NCBI RefSeq assembly: GCF_004854025.1
Contig: NZ_STGM01000002.1
Coordinates: 62,001-126,000, forward strand
Reading direction: 5' to 3'
DNA from: Microbacterium hydrothermale
Lineage (GTDB): Bacteria > Actinomycetota > Actinomycetes > Actinomycetales > Microbacteriaceae
DNA: 64,000 nt
The notes under the pieces are model-generated. The model had not been told where the DNA came from and did not search any database. It saw only the letters and a program-made list of their open reading frames with translations. Every line of letters starts with the position of its first letter. Position 1 is the first letter of the stretch. Below, one piece after another: positions 37,779-48,480 of the stretch. A program made the position numbers and the translations under genes.

Positions 37779-38869
37779 GCCGCCGTCGCGCTATCGTCAT
37801 CCACCCGTCGGATGAGATGTACGGCGCGGATCGCGTGCTCCTCGAGGTTCTGAGAACCGTGCCGGAAGACCTGGATCTGGAGGTTTGGCTGCCCACCGAT
37901 ATCGAATACCCAGAGAGAGAACTCTCCCGCTCGCTCAGCGAGTGCGGAATCACTGTCCGGCGGCTACCGTTGCCCATCATGCGCCGCGCCTACTTGAGGC
38001 CTACCCGACTCGTCGGACTGGCCGTGCGCGCGATCACCACCGGTGTGCGATTGATCGCGGCGCGTCCGACTCTCGTATACGTGAACACGGCCGCAGCTGC
38101 CCTCACCGCACCGCCGGCAAGACTGTCGGGCGCTCGCGTCGTTCTCCACCTGCACGAGCACATCGATGGACGCTCCCGGTCCGTCCTCCCGTTCCTCCGG
38201 TACGCTCACCACATCATCGCGGTGAGTTCGGCGGTCGCTCGCGCGCTCCCCTCTCATCTGCGGGGCAGAACCACGGTGGTTCACAACGGCTTCGACACGA
38301 AGCCGCCGACCGACCTCCCCCCTTTCAACGAAGGCATCCGGGTAGTGATCGCAAGCCGCTGGAACGCCTGGAAAGGGCATCGGGTCTTCCTCGAAGCGTG
38401 GGGTCGGATGTCGAGGTCTGACATGACGCTGGAGATTCTGGGGGACGCGCCCCCCATCGGTGAGGCCGTAGATGTCCGCGCGCTCGTGCAGAATTCAACG
38501 CGGGGTTCCCAGATCTCGATCGTGGGACGGACAGCCGATGTCCGGTCCCACCTGGATGCCGCACACGTCGTCGTCGTCCCGAGCGTGCTTCCGGACCCGC
38601 TCCCCACGATCGCGATCGAAGCGCTCGGCGCAGGTCGCGCTCTGCTCGTGAGTGACGCCGGCGGCCTGCGTGAGATCGTGGGCGACAGCCCCCTCCTCGT
38701 CCAGCCCGGCGTCGTGGAGGACTGGTCCGCCGCACTGGACGCGCTCGACGAGGATGCGATCCGCACCGCCGCCACCGCGGCGCGCGAGCGCTTCGAGCGG
38801 TTGTTCGCCCGCGACACCTTCGATCGGCGGATCCGGGCGGAACTCTGGGACCTCGTCGCCGGTTCATGA
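37775..38869 (+). CDS. GT4-type glycosyltransferase
   Basis: A 364-residue GT-B enzyme. The N-terminal HPSDEMYGADRVLLEVLRTV is shared in form with the GT at 27,403. The C-terminal domain has VIASRWNAWKGHRVFLEAWG, AHVVVVPSVLPDPLPTIAIE and ALGAGRALLVSDAGGLREIV, the GT4 pattern. The start GTG overlaps the acyltransferase stop, and the stop overlaps the polymerase start. Confidence 0.91.
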   Translation: MSRRRAIVIHPSDEMYGADRVLLEVLRTVPEDLDLEVWLPTDIEYPERELSRSLSECGITVRRLPLPIMRRAYLRPTRLVGLAVRAITTGVRLIAARPTLVYVNTAAAALTAPPARLSGARVVLHLHEHIDGRSRSVLPFLRYAHHIIAVSSAVARALPSHLRGRTTVVHNGFDTKPPTDLPPFNEGIRVVIASRWNAWKGHRVFLEAWGRMSRSDMTLEILGDAPPIGEAVDVRALVQNSTRGSQISIVGRTADVRSHLDAAHVVVVPSVLPDPLPTIAIEALGAGRALLVSDAGGLREIVGDSPLLVQPGVVEDWSAALDALDEDAIRTAATAARERFERLFARDTFDRRIRAELWDLVAGS

Positions 38870-40242
38870 GCATGCGAACGTCGACTGCCTACTCCCGCCC
38901 GAGCCTCACCCATCGGACGCGCATCGTTACGCTCTGTCTGGTCGTCGCCGTCGTGCTCAGCTCGTTCCTCGGGCGCTACGACGCGACCGTTCTCGGGTTC
39001 CGAGTGCGCGTCGAGCAGGTCGTTCCGCTGACGCTCGTGGCCTGGATGTTGCTGCACCCCGTGCTGCGCGCCGCATTCTTACGAACGCTCCGGCATCCTG
39101 TTCCGCTCGTCTTCGCGGCGTTCGTCGCGTGGAACGTTGTGTCGACGCTCATCTTTTCGCCGAGTCTGACGTGGAGCGCGTCGATCCTCATCTGGCTCGT
39201 GATCGACCTGCTTCTGCTCGTGTCGCTCATGGCGATCGCCGAGGGGGCGGAGCTCGCCGGACGACTAGGGCGGTTGTCGGTCGCACCGTGGGCGCTGGTG
39301 GGCTTCGCCGCCTACGCCGTCGCGAACCTCACCCGCGGACGGGTCGCGCTCGGCGCCGACTTCGACTACCTCTACGAGGTCTACGTCGCGCGTGTGACGG
39401 CGCTCGAAGCCAACATCTACGCGTCCATCCTGATCTTCTGGACGCTGCTGACGATCACCCGTCGCAACATCGGGCGGTGGGAGGTCGCGGCGATCACGGT
39501 CAGCGTCCCCCTCGGGCTCGTCGCCTCCCAGACGCGCACCGCGGTGTTCAGCCTCGCCCTCGGACTGGGCGTCTTCACCGTCTACACCCTGTTCTCGCAC
39601 CGGTCCGCCTGGCGAGAGCGACTGCGGCGCATCGTGCCCGCGGGGGTCCTCGTCGGCACCCTCATGGTCACCTACGGCATCGTCGCGGCCCTCGGTGGCA
39701 CGGCCCCGGCCGACCGGACCCTCCCGCCGACCGCCGAACCCTCCGCCTCCAGCGCGATCGCCCCCGGGGCGACGCCCACCTCCGCCCCCACGCGCGAGCC
39801 CGACCCCACCAACCCCGAGCAGCAGAACAAGATCGGTGACGTCGACTTCCAGGGCGGCACGATCGCGTTCCGCGTCGAGGTCGCGCAGCTCGCCGCGCAG
39901 GAGATGACGGGTGTCAACCTGTGGCTCGGCAGCGGGACGAACACCTTCGGCCTGCGCCACGAGCAGCCCGGCACCCCCGGGATCAGCGGGCACATCATCA
40001 TGCTGCCCGTGCAGGTGCTCTACGACGGCGGCATCGTGGGCCTAGGCCTGCTCATCGCCCTGTTCGTCGCCGTCTTCGTCTGCGTTCCCCGAGAACGCAA
40101 GCCCGTCGCGGCCGGCCTGCTCGCGTCGTACCTGCTCTCGGCGACGCTCACGAGCATGTTCTGGTTCGCCATCACGTGGATCCTCATCGCCGTGCTGCTG
40201 CGGCCCCTCACCGAGGACGAACGTGACCTCACCCGCGCCTGA
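38866..40242 (+). CDS. Wzy/O-antigen-ligase-type polymerase, copy 2
   Basis: A 458-residue membrane protein with about 11 spans. An extracytoplasmic loop at about 275-365 begins with a Pro/Thr/Ser-rich linker and continues QGGTIAFRVEVAQLAAQEM and LWLGSGTNTFGLRHEQPGTP, as in Wzy-type polymerases. It differs clearly from copy 1. Base composition rises in GC from here to 41.5 kb. Confidence 0.86.
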   Translation: MSMRTSTAYSRPSLTHRTRIVTLCLVVAVVLSSFLGRYDATVLGFRVRVEQVVPLTLVAWMLLHPVLRAAFLRTLRHPVPLVFAAFVAWNVVSTLIFSPSLTWSASILIWLVIDLLLLVSLMAIAEGAELAGRLGRLSVAPWALVGFAAYAVANLTRGRVALGADFDYLYEVYVARVTALEANIYASILIFWTLLTITRRNIGRWEVAAITVSVPLGLVASQTRTAVFSLALGLGVFTVYTLFSHRSAWRERLRRIVPAGVLVGTLMVTYGIVAALGGTAPADRTLPPTAEPSASSAIAPGATPTSAPTREPDPTNPEQQNKIGDVDFQGGTIAFRVEVAQLAAQEMTGVNLWLGSGTNTFGLRHEQPGTPGISGHIIMLPVQVLYDGGIVGLGLLIALFVAVFVCVPRERKPVAAGLLASYLLSATLTSMFWFAITWILIAVLLRPLTEDERDLTRA

Positions 40243-41452
40243 GGCCCGGCGACCCCACCGCGCGCGCAGCGTCGCGCTGCTGACCGCCGTCTCGGCCCTG
40301 TCCGCGATCTCGCCCCTCATCGCCCTCCCCCTGATCACCCGCGCCGCCGGCCCCACCGGGTTCGCCGAGCTCGCGATCGGGCAGGCACTCGGCACGCTCG
40401 CGGCGACCATCATCACGTTCGGGTGGGCCGTGCGCGGGCCCGTCGAGGCGGCGCGCTCGAACCACCCCTCCCGCGTCTTCCGGGCGAGCATCCTCGTGCG
40501 CGGAGCCAACAGCGTGGTCGTCCTGCCACTGGTCGCGCTGATCGCCGCGATCGCGAGCCACGCCGACGACCACGCCCTCGCGGTCGTCTCGGCGCTGGCG
40601 TTCTCGCTCCAGGGCCTGTCCCTCAGCTGGTACGCGGTCGGCGTCGGCCGCCCGCTGCTGGCGCTCGTCTTCGACGCCGTCCCGCGCATCGTGCTGAACC
40701 TGGCCGGCGCCGTCGCGGCGCTGGTCACCGGCATCCCCCTGATGTATCCCGCCATCCTGCTCGTCGGGACGTTCGCCGCCGCCGTCATCGCCACCTGGCT
40801 GCTCACGTTCCGGGAACGCTTCTCGCTGCGCGACGCCGTCGACGATGCCCGCTCCGCCTATCGCGACGGGTGGCGCACCGCGCTGGCGGCGGGGCTGCTG
40901 ACGTTCTCCGAGACCGCTCCCCTGTCGACGCTCGGCGTGGCTTCGTCCCCCGCGGCGGTCGGATTCGCGCCTTTCGACCGGGTTCTCAAGTACGGCTACA
41001 TCGGCGTCTACATGATCACGGGGTCGTTCCAGGGGTGGGTGTCGTCGTCGACGGGCGCGGCCGGCATCCGTCGGATGCGACGCGCCGTGGGCATTCACGT
41101 CGTCCTCGCGCTCGCGCTCGGGGTGGGCTTTGCCCTGGTGGTGCCGCGGGCGACGCCCGTCGTGCTGGGTGCCGGTTTCGACATCGCCCCGCTGACCGCG
41201 CTGTTCGGGGGGCTCGCCCTCGCGGCGATGACGATCGCCACGGCCCTCGGCGTGTGCGTCGTGCTCCCCGCGGGTCGCGACGGCGCGTATCTGGCCGCCG
41301 TGTGCGTGGGCGCCGTCCTCGTCGTGCCGGCGGTGCTCATCGGCGCAAAAGCCGCGGGGGTCACCGGCGCGGCCGCGGGAGTCGCGCTGGTCCAGGTCGC
41401 CGTGCTGACGGCCCTGGCCGCGACCGCGACGCCGATCCTGCGGGGGCGCTGA
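40223..41452 (+). CDS. Wzx-type polysaccharide flippase, copy 2
   Basis: A 409-residue membrane protein with about 12 spans, in the polysaccharide-biosynthesis flippase superfamily (PLITRAAGPTGFAELAIGQ near the N-terminus). The start GTG overlaps the end of the polymerase by 20 bases, indicating coupling. It closes the plus-strand run acyltransferase-GT4-Wzy-Wzx, which together looks like a self-contained assembly module. Confidence 0.86.
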   Translation: MTSPAPEARRPHRARSVALLTAVSALSAISPLIALPLITRAAGPTGFAELAIGQALGTLAATIITFGWAVRGPVEAARSNHPSRVFRASILVRGANSVVVLPLVALIAAIASHADDHALAVVSALAFSLQGLSLSWYAVGVGRPLLALVFDAVPRIVLNLAGAVAALVTGIPLMYPAILLVGTFAAAVIATWLLTFRERFSLRDAVDDARSAYRDGWRTALAAGLLTFSETAPLSTLGVASSPAAVGFAPFDRVLKYGYIGVYMITGSFQGWVSSSTGAAGIRRMRRAVGIHVVLALALGVGFALVVPRATPVVLGAGFDIAPLTALFGGLALAAMTIATALGVCVVLPAGRDGAYLAAVCVGAVLVVPAVLIGAKAAGVTGAAAGVALVQVAVLTALAATATPILRGR

Positions 41453-41516
41453 GCCGCCGGTCACCGGCGCGGCCGCCATTCCGGTCGAGCACGGGACACG
41501 GGCGCTGAGCCGCCGG
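41444..41516. repeat. 17-bp direct repeat spanning the flippase stop codon
   Basis: The sequence gggcgctgagccgccgg occurs at 41444-41460, including the flippase stop codon, and again at 41500-41516. A perfect 6-bp hairpin (41455-41460 with 41464-41469) overlaps the first copy and could be the terminator of the flippase transcript. The gap to 41,645 contains no gene. Confidence 0.6.
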
Positions 41517-41645
41517 CTCGACGCGCGGCCGCAGGCGTCACAGCCTCCCAGATGACCGTACGGGCGGCCCTGGCCGCCACGACGACCGTGGCCCTCCTGG
41601 ATTGCTGGGGCCTCGGGAGCCGCGAGCAGCCCGCCGCCGGGCGTC

Positions 41646-42506
41646 TCAGGCGAGGACGTAACCCGCGATCGACATGAGCACCCACACGCCGGTGAATACC
41701 ATGCCCATGAGCAGGGGACCCCAGACCCGGCCCGACAGTCCGACGAACACGGATGCCGCTATGCCGAAGCCCACGAAAAGGGCCATGGGCATCCCCGACA
41801 CGGTTCCCGCGAACACGATCGGGATGACCGCGAACGCGATCGACGAGACCGCTCCGGCGACTACGCGCGACACGAGCGGGCTGAAGCGCGTGGACGCGTA
41901 CGCGAGGGCGGCCGGATAGACGAACGCGATGGCGAAGAAAGTCATCATCAGCATGACCAGGAACGGCGCCGCGACCCCCAGGAGCAACCATCGTGGCGAC
42001 AGGGCGGCGAGAGCCGGGAATCCGAGGGAACGAGACGCCACGCCCGTGATGAAGGGGAGGACGAAGCCGAGCACCAGCGCCCACAACACGTCGAGACCAC
42101 GGAGGGAGAACAGACCGGGGGTGCGCGTGCGCACCATCAGGCCGAGGCCGGTCCCTCCGACAACCACCGCCGCCAGGACGCTGCCCACGCTGCGACCGGT
42201 CGTCCCGTCGAAGGCGACCGAACCCAGCAGGCCGACGACGACGGCGACCACGAGGGCGGCCGCGGCCCCGACGAGCGGCTTCCACGTGCCGACGAAACCG
42301 GATGCCCCCGCGCGGCCCAAGCGGGACGTCTCGGCGTCTCGGGGCGACTCGGTGTCGTAGAGCGCGCTGCGGCGCTCGGTGGACGGGGCGTCGTCGGGAA
42401 CACTCAGGAAGATCGCGTCGACAGACGCGCCGTCGTCGGGGAGACCGACGGCCGCTCGCGCCTCGCGACGGGAGCGCCGGCTCGGCTCGGAGGGGGCGTC
42501 AGTCAC
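41646..42506 (-). CDS. Hypothetical membrane protein with a charged N-terminus
   Basis: The 286-residue product has a charged cytoplasmic N-terminus of about 70 residues (Arg/Ser/Asp-rich) followed by six or seven membrane spans. No family was recognised. The start is GTG and sits seven bases after a TAAGCT -10 box, so the mRNA is probably leaderless. It is a single gene between the polysaccharide region and the tuf terminator and shows normal host-like base composition. Confidence 0.7.
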   Translation of the reverse strand: MTDAPSEPSRRSRREARAAVGLPDDGASVDAIFLSVPDDAPSTERRSALYDTESPRDAETSRLGRAGASGFVGTWKPLVGAAAALVVAVVVGLLGSVAFDGTTGRSVGSVLAAVVVGGTGLGLMVRTRTPGLFSLRGLDVLWALVLGFVLPFITGVASRSLGFPALAALSPRWLLLGVAAPFLVMLMMTFFAIAFVYPAALAYASTRFSPLVSRVVAGAVSSIAFAVIPIVFAGTVSGMPMALFVGFGIAASVFVGLSGRVWGPLLMGMVFTGVWVLMSIAGYVLA

Positions 42507-42512
42507 CCATCC

Positions 42513-42518
42513 AGCTTA
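42513..42518 (-). promoter_or_regulatory. -10 box for a leaderless transcript of the membrane-protein gene
   Basis: On the minus strand TAAGCT lies six bases before the GTG at 42506, placing the transcription start at the start codon. No good -35 box or ribosome site is seen. Confidence 0.5.
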
Positions 42519-42672
42519 CGGGCTTCACCCTGTCCGCCCGATTCGACGCGAACGCGGGCGTGCGGCACGCGGACGCAAGTGGGCGCTCTCCTGACCGGGG
42601 AGCCCGCTATACGACGCCGGGAACGCCGTCCTCGACGGGGCGGCGGCACCGCGTGCCGGCATCCGGAAACGA

Positions 42673-42702
42673 CACAGGCCGGGCCCGAAGGCCCGGCCTG
42701 TG
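42673..42702 (-). terminator. 13-bp hairpin after tuf
   Basis: Bases 42673-42685 pair perfectly with 42690-42702 around a CGAA loop, about 20 bases beyond the tuf stop. This is the terminator of the str operon. Confidence 0.85.
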
Positions 42703-42723
42703 CCGAGTGAAGTCTGGAAGGAC

Positions 42724-43917
42724 TTACTTGAGGATCTTGGTGACGGTACCGGCACCGACGGTGCGGCCACCCTCACGGATCGCGTAGCCGAGGCCCTCTT
42801 CCATGGCGATCGGCTGGATGAGCTCGACCGACATCTCCGTGGTGTCACCGGGCATGACCATCTCGGTGCCCTCGGGCAGCGTGATGACGCCGGTCACGTC
42901 GGTAGTGCGGAAGTAGAACTGCGGGCGGTAGTTCGTGAAGAACGGGTTGTGGCGGCCGCCCTCTTCCTTGGACAGGATGTACGCCGTGCCCTCGAAGTTG
43001 GTGTGCGGGGTGACCGAACCGGGCTTCACGACGACCTGGCCGCGCTCGACGTCGTCACGCTTGGTGCCGCGGAGGAGCAGACCACAGTTCTCGCCGGCCC
43101 AGGCCTCGTCGAGCTGCTTGTGGAACATCTCGATACCCGTGACCGTGGTCTTCTGCGTCGGACGGATGCCGACGATCTCGACCTCGGAGTTGATCGCGAG
43201 GGTACCGCGCTCGGCGCGACCCGTGACGACCGTTCCACGACCGGTGATGGTGAAGACGTCCTCGATGGGCATGAGGAACGGCTTGTCCTTGTCACGCACC
43301 GGGTCGGGGATGGAGGAGTCGACGGCCTCCATGAGCTCGACGATCGAGTTGACCCACTGCTCGTCACCCTCGAGAGCCTTGAGGCCCGAGACGCGCACGA
43401 CGGGGGCGTTGTCGCCATCGAAGTCCTGCGACGACAGAAGCTCGCGAACCTCGAGCTCGACGAGCTCCAGGATCTCCTCGTCGTCGACCATGTCGCTCTT
43501 GTTCAGCGCGACGAGCAGGTAGGGCACGCCGACCTGCTTGGCGAGCAGGACGTGCTCGCGGGTCTGAGCCATCGGGCCGTCGGTGGCGGCGACCACGAGG
43601 ATCGCGCCGTCCATCTGAGCGGCACCGGTGATCATGTTCTTGATGTAGTCGGCGTGACCGGGGGCGTCGACGTGAGCGTAGTGACGCTTGGGGGTCTCGT
43701 ACTCGACGTGCGAGATGTTGATCGTGATACCACGCTGACGCTCTTCGGGCGCGGAGTCGATCGACGCGAAGTCACGCTGAACGTTGGTGGCCGACGGGAA
43801 CTTGTCGGCGAGCACCTTCGAGATGGCAGCGGTGAGCGTGGTCTTGCCGTGGTCGACGTGACCGATCGTTCCGATGTTCACGTGCGGCTTGGTCCGCTCG
43901 AACTTGGCCTTAGCCAC
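42724..43917 (-). CDS. tuf: Translation elongation factor Tu
   Basis: EF-Tu delivers aminoacyl-tRNA to the ribosome. The 397-residue product starts [20 protein letters not shown] and has the G-domain motifs [17 protein letters not shown] and NKSD, and domain 3 ending [17 protein letters not shown] terminator precedes it on the transcript (after fusA), so it probably has its own promoter in the relatively AT-rich stretch at 43,980-44,025, although no clean box pair is seen. Confidence 0.99.
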   Translation of the reverse strand: MAKAKFERTKPHVNIGTIGHVDHGKTTLTAAISKVLADKFPSATNVQRDFASIDSAPEERQRGITINISHVEYETPKRHYAHVDAPGHADYIKNMITGAAQMDGAILVVAATDGPMAQTREHVLLAKQVGVPYLLVALNKSDMVDDEEILELVELEVRELLSSQDFDGDNAPVVRVSGLKALEGDEQWVNSIVELMEAVDSSIPDPVRDKDKPFLMPIEDVFTITGRGTVVTGRAERGTLAINSEVEIVGIRPTQKTTVTGIEMFHKQLDEAWAGENCGLLLRGTKRDDVERGQVVVKPGSVTPHTNFEGTAYILSKEEGGRHNPFFTNYRPQFYFRTTDVTGVITLPEGTEMVMPGDTTEMSVELIQPIAMEEGLGYAIREGGRTVGAGTVTKILK

Positions 43918-44023
43918 TGGGTCCTCCTCAGGACGTTGGTTGCGAGGTCTCGGGCGCTGGATTGCGACCGATTCTTCGCGGGGATGGTTCTCAGATTACT
44001 AGAGAGTCGGTATTCAGTTTGTG

Positions 44024-44067
44024 CGGATGCCGGGAACCTGAGCAGAACCCGGGGTTCCCGGCATCCG
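44024..44067 (-). terminator. 15-bp hairpin between fusA and tuf
   Basis: Bases 44024-44038 pair perfectly with 44053-44067 around a 14-base loop, about 12 bases past the fusA stop. It should limit read-through from fusA into tuf. Confidence 0.8.
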
Positions 44068-44078
44068 TGAGAGCGGAG

Positions 44079-46193
<2,115 letters not shown>

Positions 46194-46235
46194 GGGTGTC
46201 TTCCTTACCTGTTGGGAGGTTGATGCCGGGCCCAT

Positions 46236-46274
46236 CGGAGGGTCCGTGACCGGGGTTCGATCACGGACCCTCCG
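46236..46274 (-). terminator. 14-bp hairpin between rpsG and fusA
   Basis: Bases 46236-46249 pair with 46261-46274 around an 11-base loop, starting six bases after the rpsG stop. It probably attenuates, without ending, transcription into fusA. Confidence 0.7.
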
Positions 46275-46280
46275 CGGGTT

Positions 46281-46751
46281 TTACCAGCGGTAGTGCGCGA
46301 AGGCGCGGTTCGACTCGGCCATCTTGTGGGTGTCTTCGCGGCGCTTGACCGCGGCACCGAGGCCGTTCGAGGCGTCGAGGATCTCGTTCTGCAGACGCTC
46401 GGTCATCGTCTTCTCACGACGACCCTTCGCGTAGCTCACGAGCCAGCGCAGCGCGAGCGTGTTGGCGCGGTGCGGCTTGACCTCGACGGGAACCTGGTAG
46501 GTCGAGCCACCGACGCGGCGGCTCTTGACCTCGAGGGTGGGACGGACGTTGTCGAGCGCCTTCTTGAGCGTCGCGACGGCATCCTGGCTGTTCTTCGCCT
46601 CGACACCCTTGAGGGCGTCGTAGACGATCGACTCGGCGATGGACTTCTTGCCGTCGACGAGGATCTTGTTGACGAGCTGCGTGACGACGGGAGCGCCGTA
46701 CACCGGGTCGTTGACGACGGGACGCTTCGGGGCGGGACCCTTACGAGGCAT
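46281..46751 (-). CDS. rpsG: 30S ribosomal protein S7
   Basis: S7 initiates assembly of the small-subunit head. The 156-residue product starts [20 protein letters not shown] and contains [20 protein letters not shown] and ends RAFAHYRW. It follows rpsL by five bases. Confidence 0.98.
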   Translation of the reverse strand: MPRKGPAPKRPVVNDPVYGAPVVTQLVNKILVDGKKSIAESIVYDALKGVEAKNSQDAVATLKKALDNVRPTLEVKSRRVGGSTYQVPVEVKPHRANTLALRWLVSYAKGRREKTMTERLQNEILDASNGLGAAVKRREDTHKMAESNRAFAHYRW

Positions 46752-46756
46752 GGTTC

Positions 46757-47125
46757 TCAGCCCTTCTTCGCGCCGTAGCGGCTGCGAGCCTGCTTACGGT
46801 TCTTGACAGCCTGGGTGTCGAGTGCACCGCGGACGATCTTGTAGCGGACACCGGGGAGGTCCTTCACACGACCACCACGGACGAGCACCAGCGAGTGCTC
46901 CTGGAGGTTGTGGCCCTCACCGGGGATGTACGCGGTGACCTCGGTGCCGTTGCGCAGCTTGACGCGGGCGACCTTGCGCATCGCCGAGTTCGGCTTCTTG
47001 GGGGTCGTGGTGTACACGCGGGTGCACACGCCGGCCTGCTGGGGGTTCGACTTCAGCGCGGGAGCCTTGGTCTTCGAGACCTTCGGCGAGCGGCCCTTGC
47101 GAACCAACTGCTGAATGGTTGGCAC
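46757..47125 (-). CDS. rpsL: 30S ribosomal protein S12
   Basis: S12 lies at the decoding site and is the classical target of streptomycin resistance. The 122-residue product starts [20 protein letters not shown] (GTG start after AAGGAG) and has the conserved loop [19 protein letters not shown] with the usual lysine, so no resistance change is apparent. It heads the str operon. Confidence 0.98.
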   Translation of the reverse strand: MPTIQQLVRKGRSPKVSKTKAPALKSNPQQAGVCTRVYTTTPKKPNSAMRKVARVKLRNGTEVTAYIPGEGHNLQEHSLVLVRGGRVKDLPGVRYKIVRGALDTQAVKNRKQARSRYGAKKG

Positions 47126-47398
47126 GTTCTCTCCTTGATTGGCCGGACGGTTCCTCTCGGGCCGTCCGGGGTGCTGCACGGTGACAGCGGTCGTGTCTCC
47201 CCCGCCATGCCGCTCATCTTGCGATTCGTGACGTGTCGGGCTCACGTGTGATCCACCGCGCGACAGAATGATCGGAAGCGGTTGTGGTGGATATGCCGTG
47301 GGGGCGACCTGTTCGCAGATCGATCCCTGAGATGGTGCGAGCGTTGATCCGCACGACACGCCCGAAGGCACGACGCACGGCGCGCGTGAACGCACACC
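47126..47398 (-). promoter_or_regulatory. Long 5' leader of the str operon
   Basis: About 273 non-coding bases separate the predicted transcription start from rpsL. No ORF of ribosomal-gene character or known leader family is recognised. Together with the S10 leader this suggests long structured leaders at both translation operons. Confidence 0.4.
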
Positions 47399-47404
47399 CG
47401 CTCA

Positions 47405-47433
47405 ATGATACGCGTTCCCCGGAGGTCGGGCAA
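47405..47433 (-). promoter_or_regulatory. Sigma-A type promoter of the str operon
   Basis: On the minus strand TTGCCC (47428-47433) and TATCAT (47405-47410) are separated by exactly 17 bases, upstream of rpsL. Confidence 0.78.
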
Positions 47434-47478
47434 ACGTGCACGGGTCTCCCTGCCGTCGACGGCCCGGATGCCGCCCGC

Positions 47479-48480
47479 TCAGCCCAGGAGGACGATCGCG
47501 GTCACGGCGACCGCCGCCAGCACGACGACCACGGCGACGCCGACCAGCAGGGCCCGCCACGCCGCGCGGCGCGTCGTGCGGGGGCGCACCGCAGCGGCGT
47601 CACGATCGGGCGGAGCGGACGGTCGCGGCGCGGAACGCTCGACGCGGACGGGGGCGTCGGCGCGCGGCCTGTAGATCTCGCGCTCGAGGGCGACGGGCAC
47701 GCGGGCGTCGCGGGTCGCCTCGGGAAGCCCCGAGCCGGATGGAGACCCGCGGTCGGACGCCACGGCATCCGCATCCGCAATAGCTCCCGTTGCGGCGTCC
47801 GCGGCGGCGGATCGACGGGCGCGGCGGGTGCCCGCGCGGGTGTCGCCGCTGTCGTCCGGGGCCTCGCGGCGCACGGTGTCGTCGTCGACGGCCTCGGATC
47901 GGGGGGTGGCGGCGACGCGCGAGCGGGTGGCCTCGTCGAGCTCGTCGACGGGCTCCGGCCGGGGGCGTGCGGTGACGCGCGGGCGAGTGGTCTCGTCGAG
48001 CTCGTCGAGGGGGGCGCGCGCCGGCGCGCCGGCGACCGTGGGCTCGTCGCCCGGGGCGGGACGGGACACGACCGTCGCGTCATCCGGCTCATCGATCGGA
48101 CCACGCGGGCGGGACACGACCGTCGCGTCATCCGGTTCGAGCGCCGCGGCGCGGGTGGGGCTGAGCACGGTCGCGTCGTCGGGCTCGTCGACCGGACCAC
48201 GCGGGCGGGACACGACCGTCGCGTCATCCGGTTCGTGCGCCGTGTCGCGGGTGGGGCTGCGCAGCGTCGCGTCGTCGAGCTCATCGGCGGGAGGATCCTC
48301 CGGGCCGGCCGCTGCGGTGTCGCGCGGCCGGTCGGTCCCGGGGCGCAGGGTCGCGTCATCGACGCCGTCGTCGTCGGAGCTCGCCGTGCTCGGCGCGTTG
48401 TGGGCGGCCCATCCCCGCAGACGACCGGCCCACAGGGTGACCTCGTCGGGATCGTCGGGGCGGTCTCCGGGGCCGCTCAC
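47479..48480 (-). CDS. Tail-anchored protein with nine acidic Thr repeats
   Basis: Not recognised as a named family. The 333-residue product is low complexity: acidic, Pro/Arg/Ala-rich, with nine motifs of the type DDAT or DEAT (threonines near 44, 72, 88, 104, 120, 136, 165, 185 and 202). Four of them (88-136) are spaced exactly 16 residues apart (EPDDATVVSRPRG). The C-terminal segment of about 20 residues is a single membrane anchor, so the repeats are cytoplasmic. Acidic residues before Thr and Val after it resemble phosphoacceptor motifs read by FHA domains, and the adjacent gene encodes such a reader. The ATG overlaps the FHA gene stop by four bases. Confidence 0.72.
   Translation of the reverse strand: MSGPGDRPDDPDEVTLWAGRLRGWAAHNAPSTASSDDDGVDDATLRPGTDRPRDTAAAGPEDPPADELDDATLRSPTRDTAHEPDDATVVSRPRGPVDEPDDATVLSPTRAAALEPDDATVVSRPRGPIDEPDDATVVSRPAPGDEPTVAGAPARAPLDELDETTRPRVTARPRPEPVDELDEATRSRVAATPRSEAVDDDTVRREAPDDSGDTRAGTRRARRSAAADAATGAIADADAVASDRGSPSGSGLPEATRDARVPVALEREIYRPRADAPVRVERSAPRPSAPPDRDAAAVRPRTTRRAAWRALLVGVAVVVVLAAVAVTAIVLLG
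48097..48235. repeat. 43-bp direct repeat inside the Thr-repeat gene
   Basis: Bases 48097-48139 are identical to 48193-48235, offset 96 bp (32 codons). They encode the repeated segment around TVVSRPRG. The in-frame spacing shows duplication of the coding repeat. Confidence 0.8.

Noticed and set aside
48097..48235. Repeats that could look like a small CRISPR array
   Set aside because: They are in-frame coding repeats 96 bp apart with only two full copies, and there are no cas genes.
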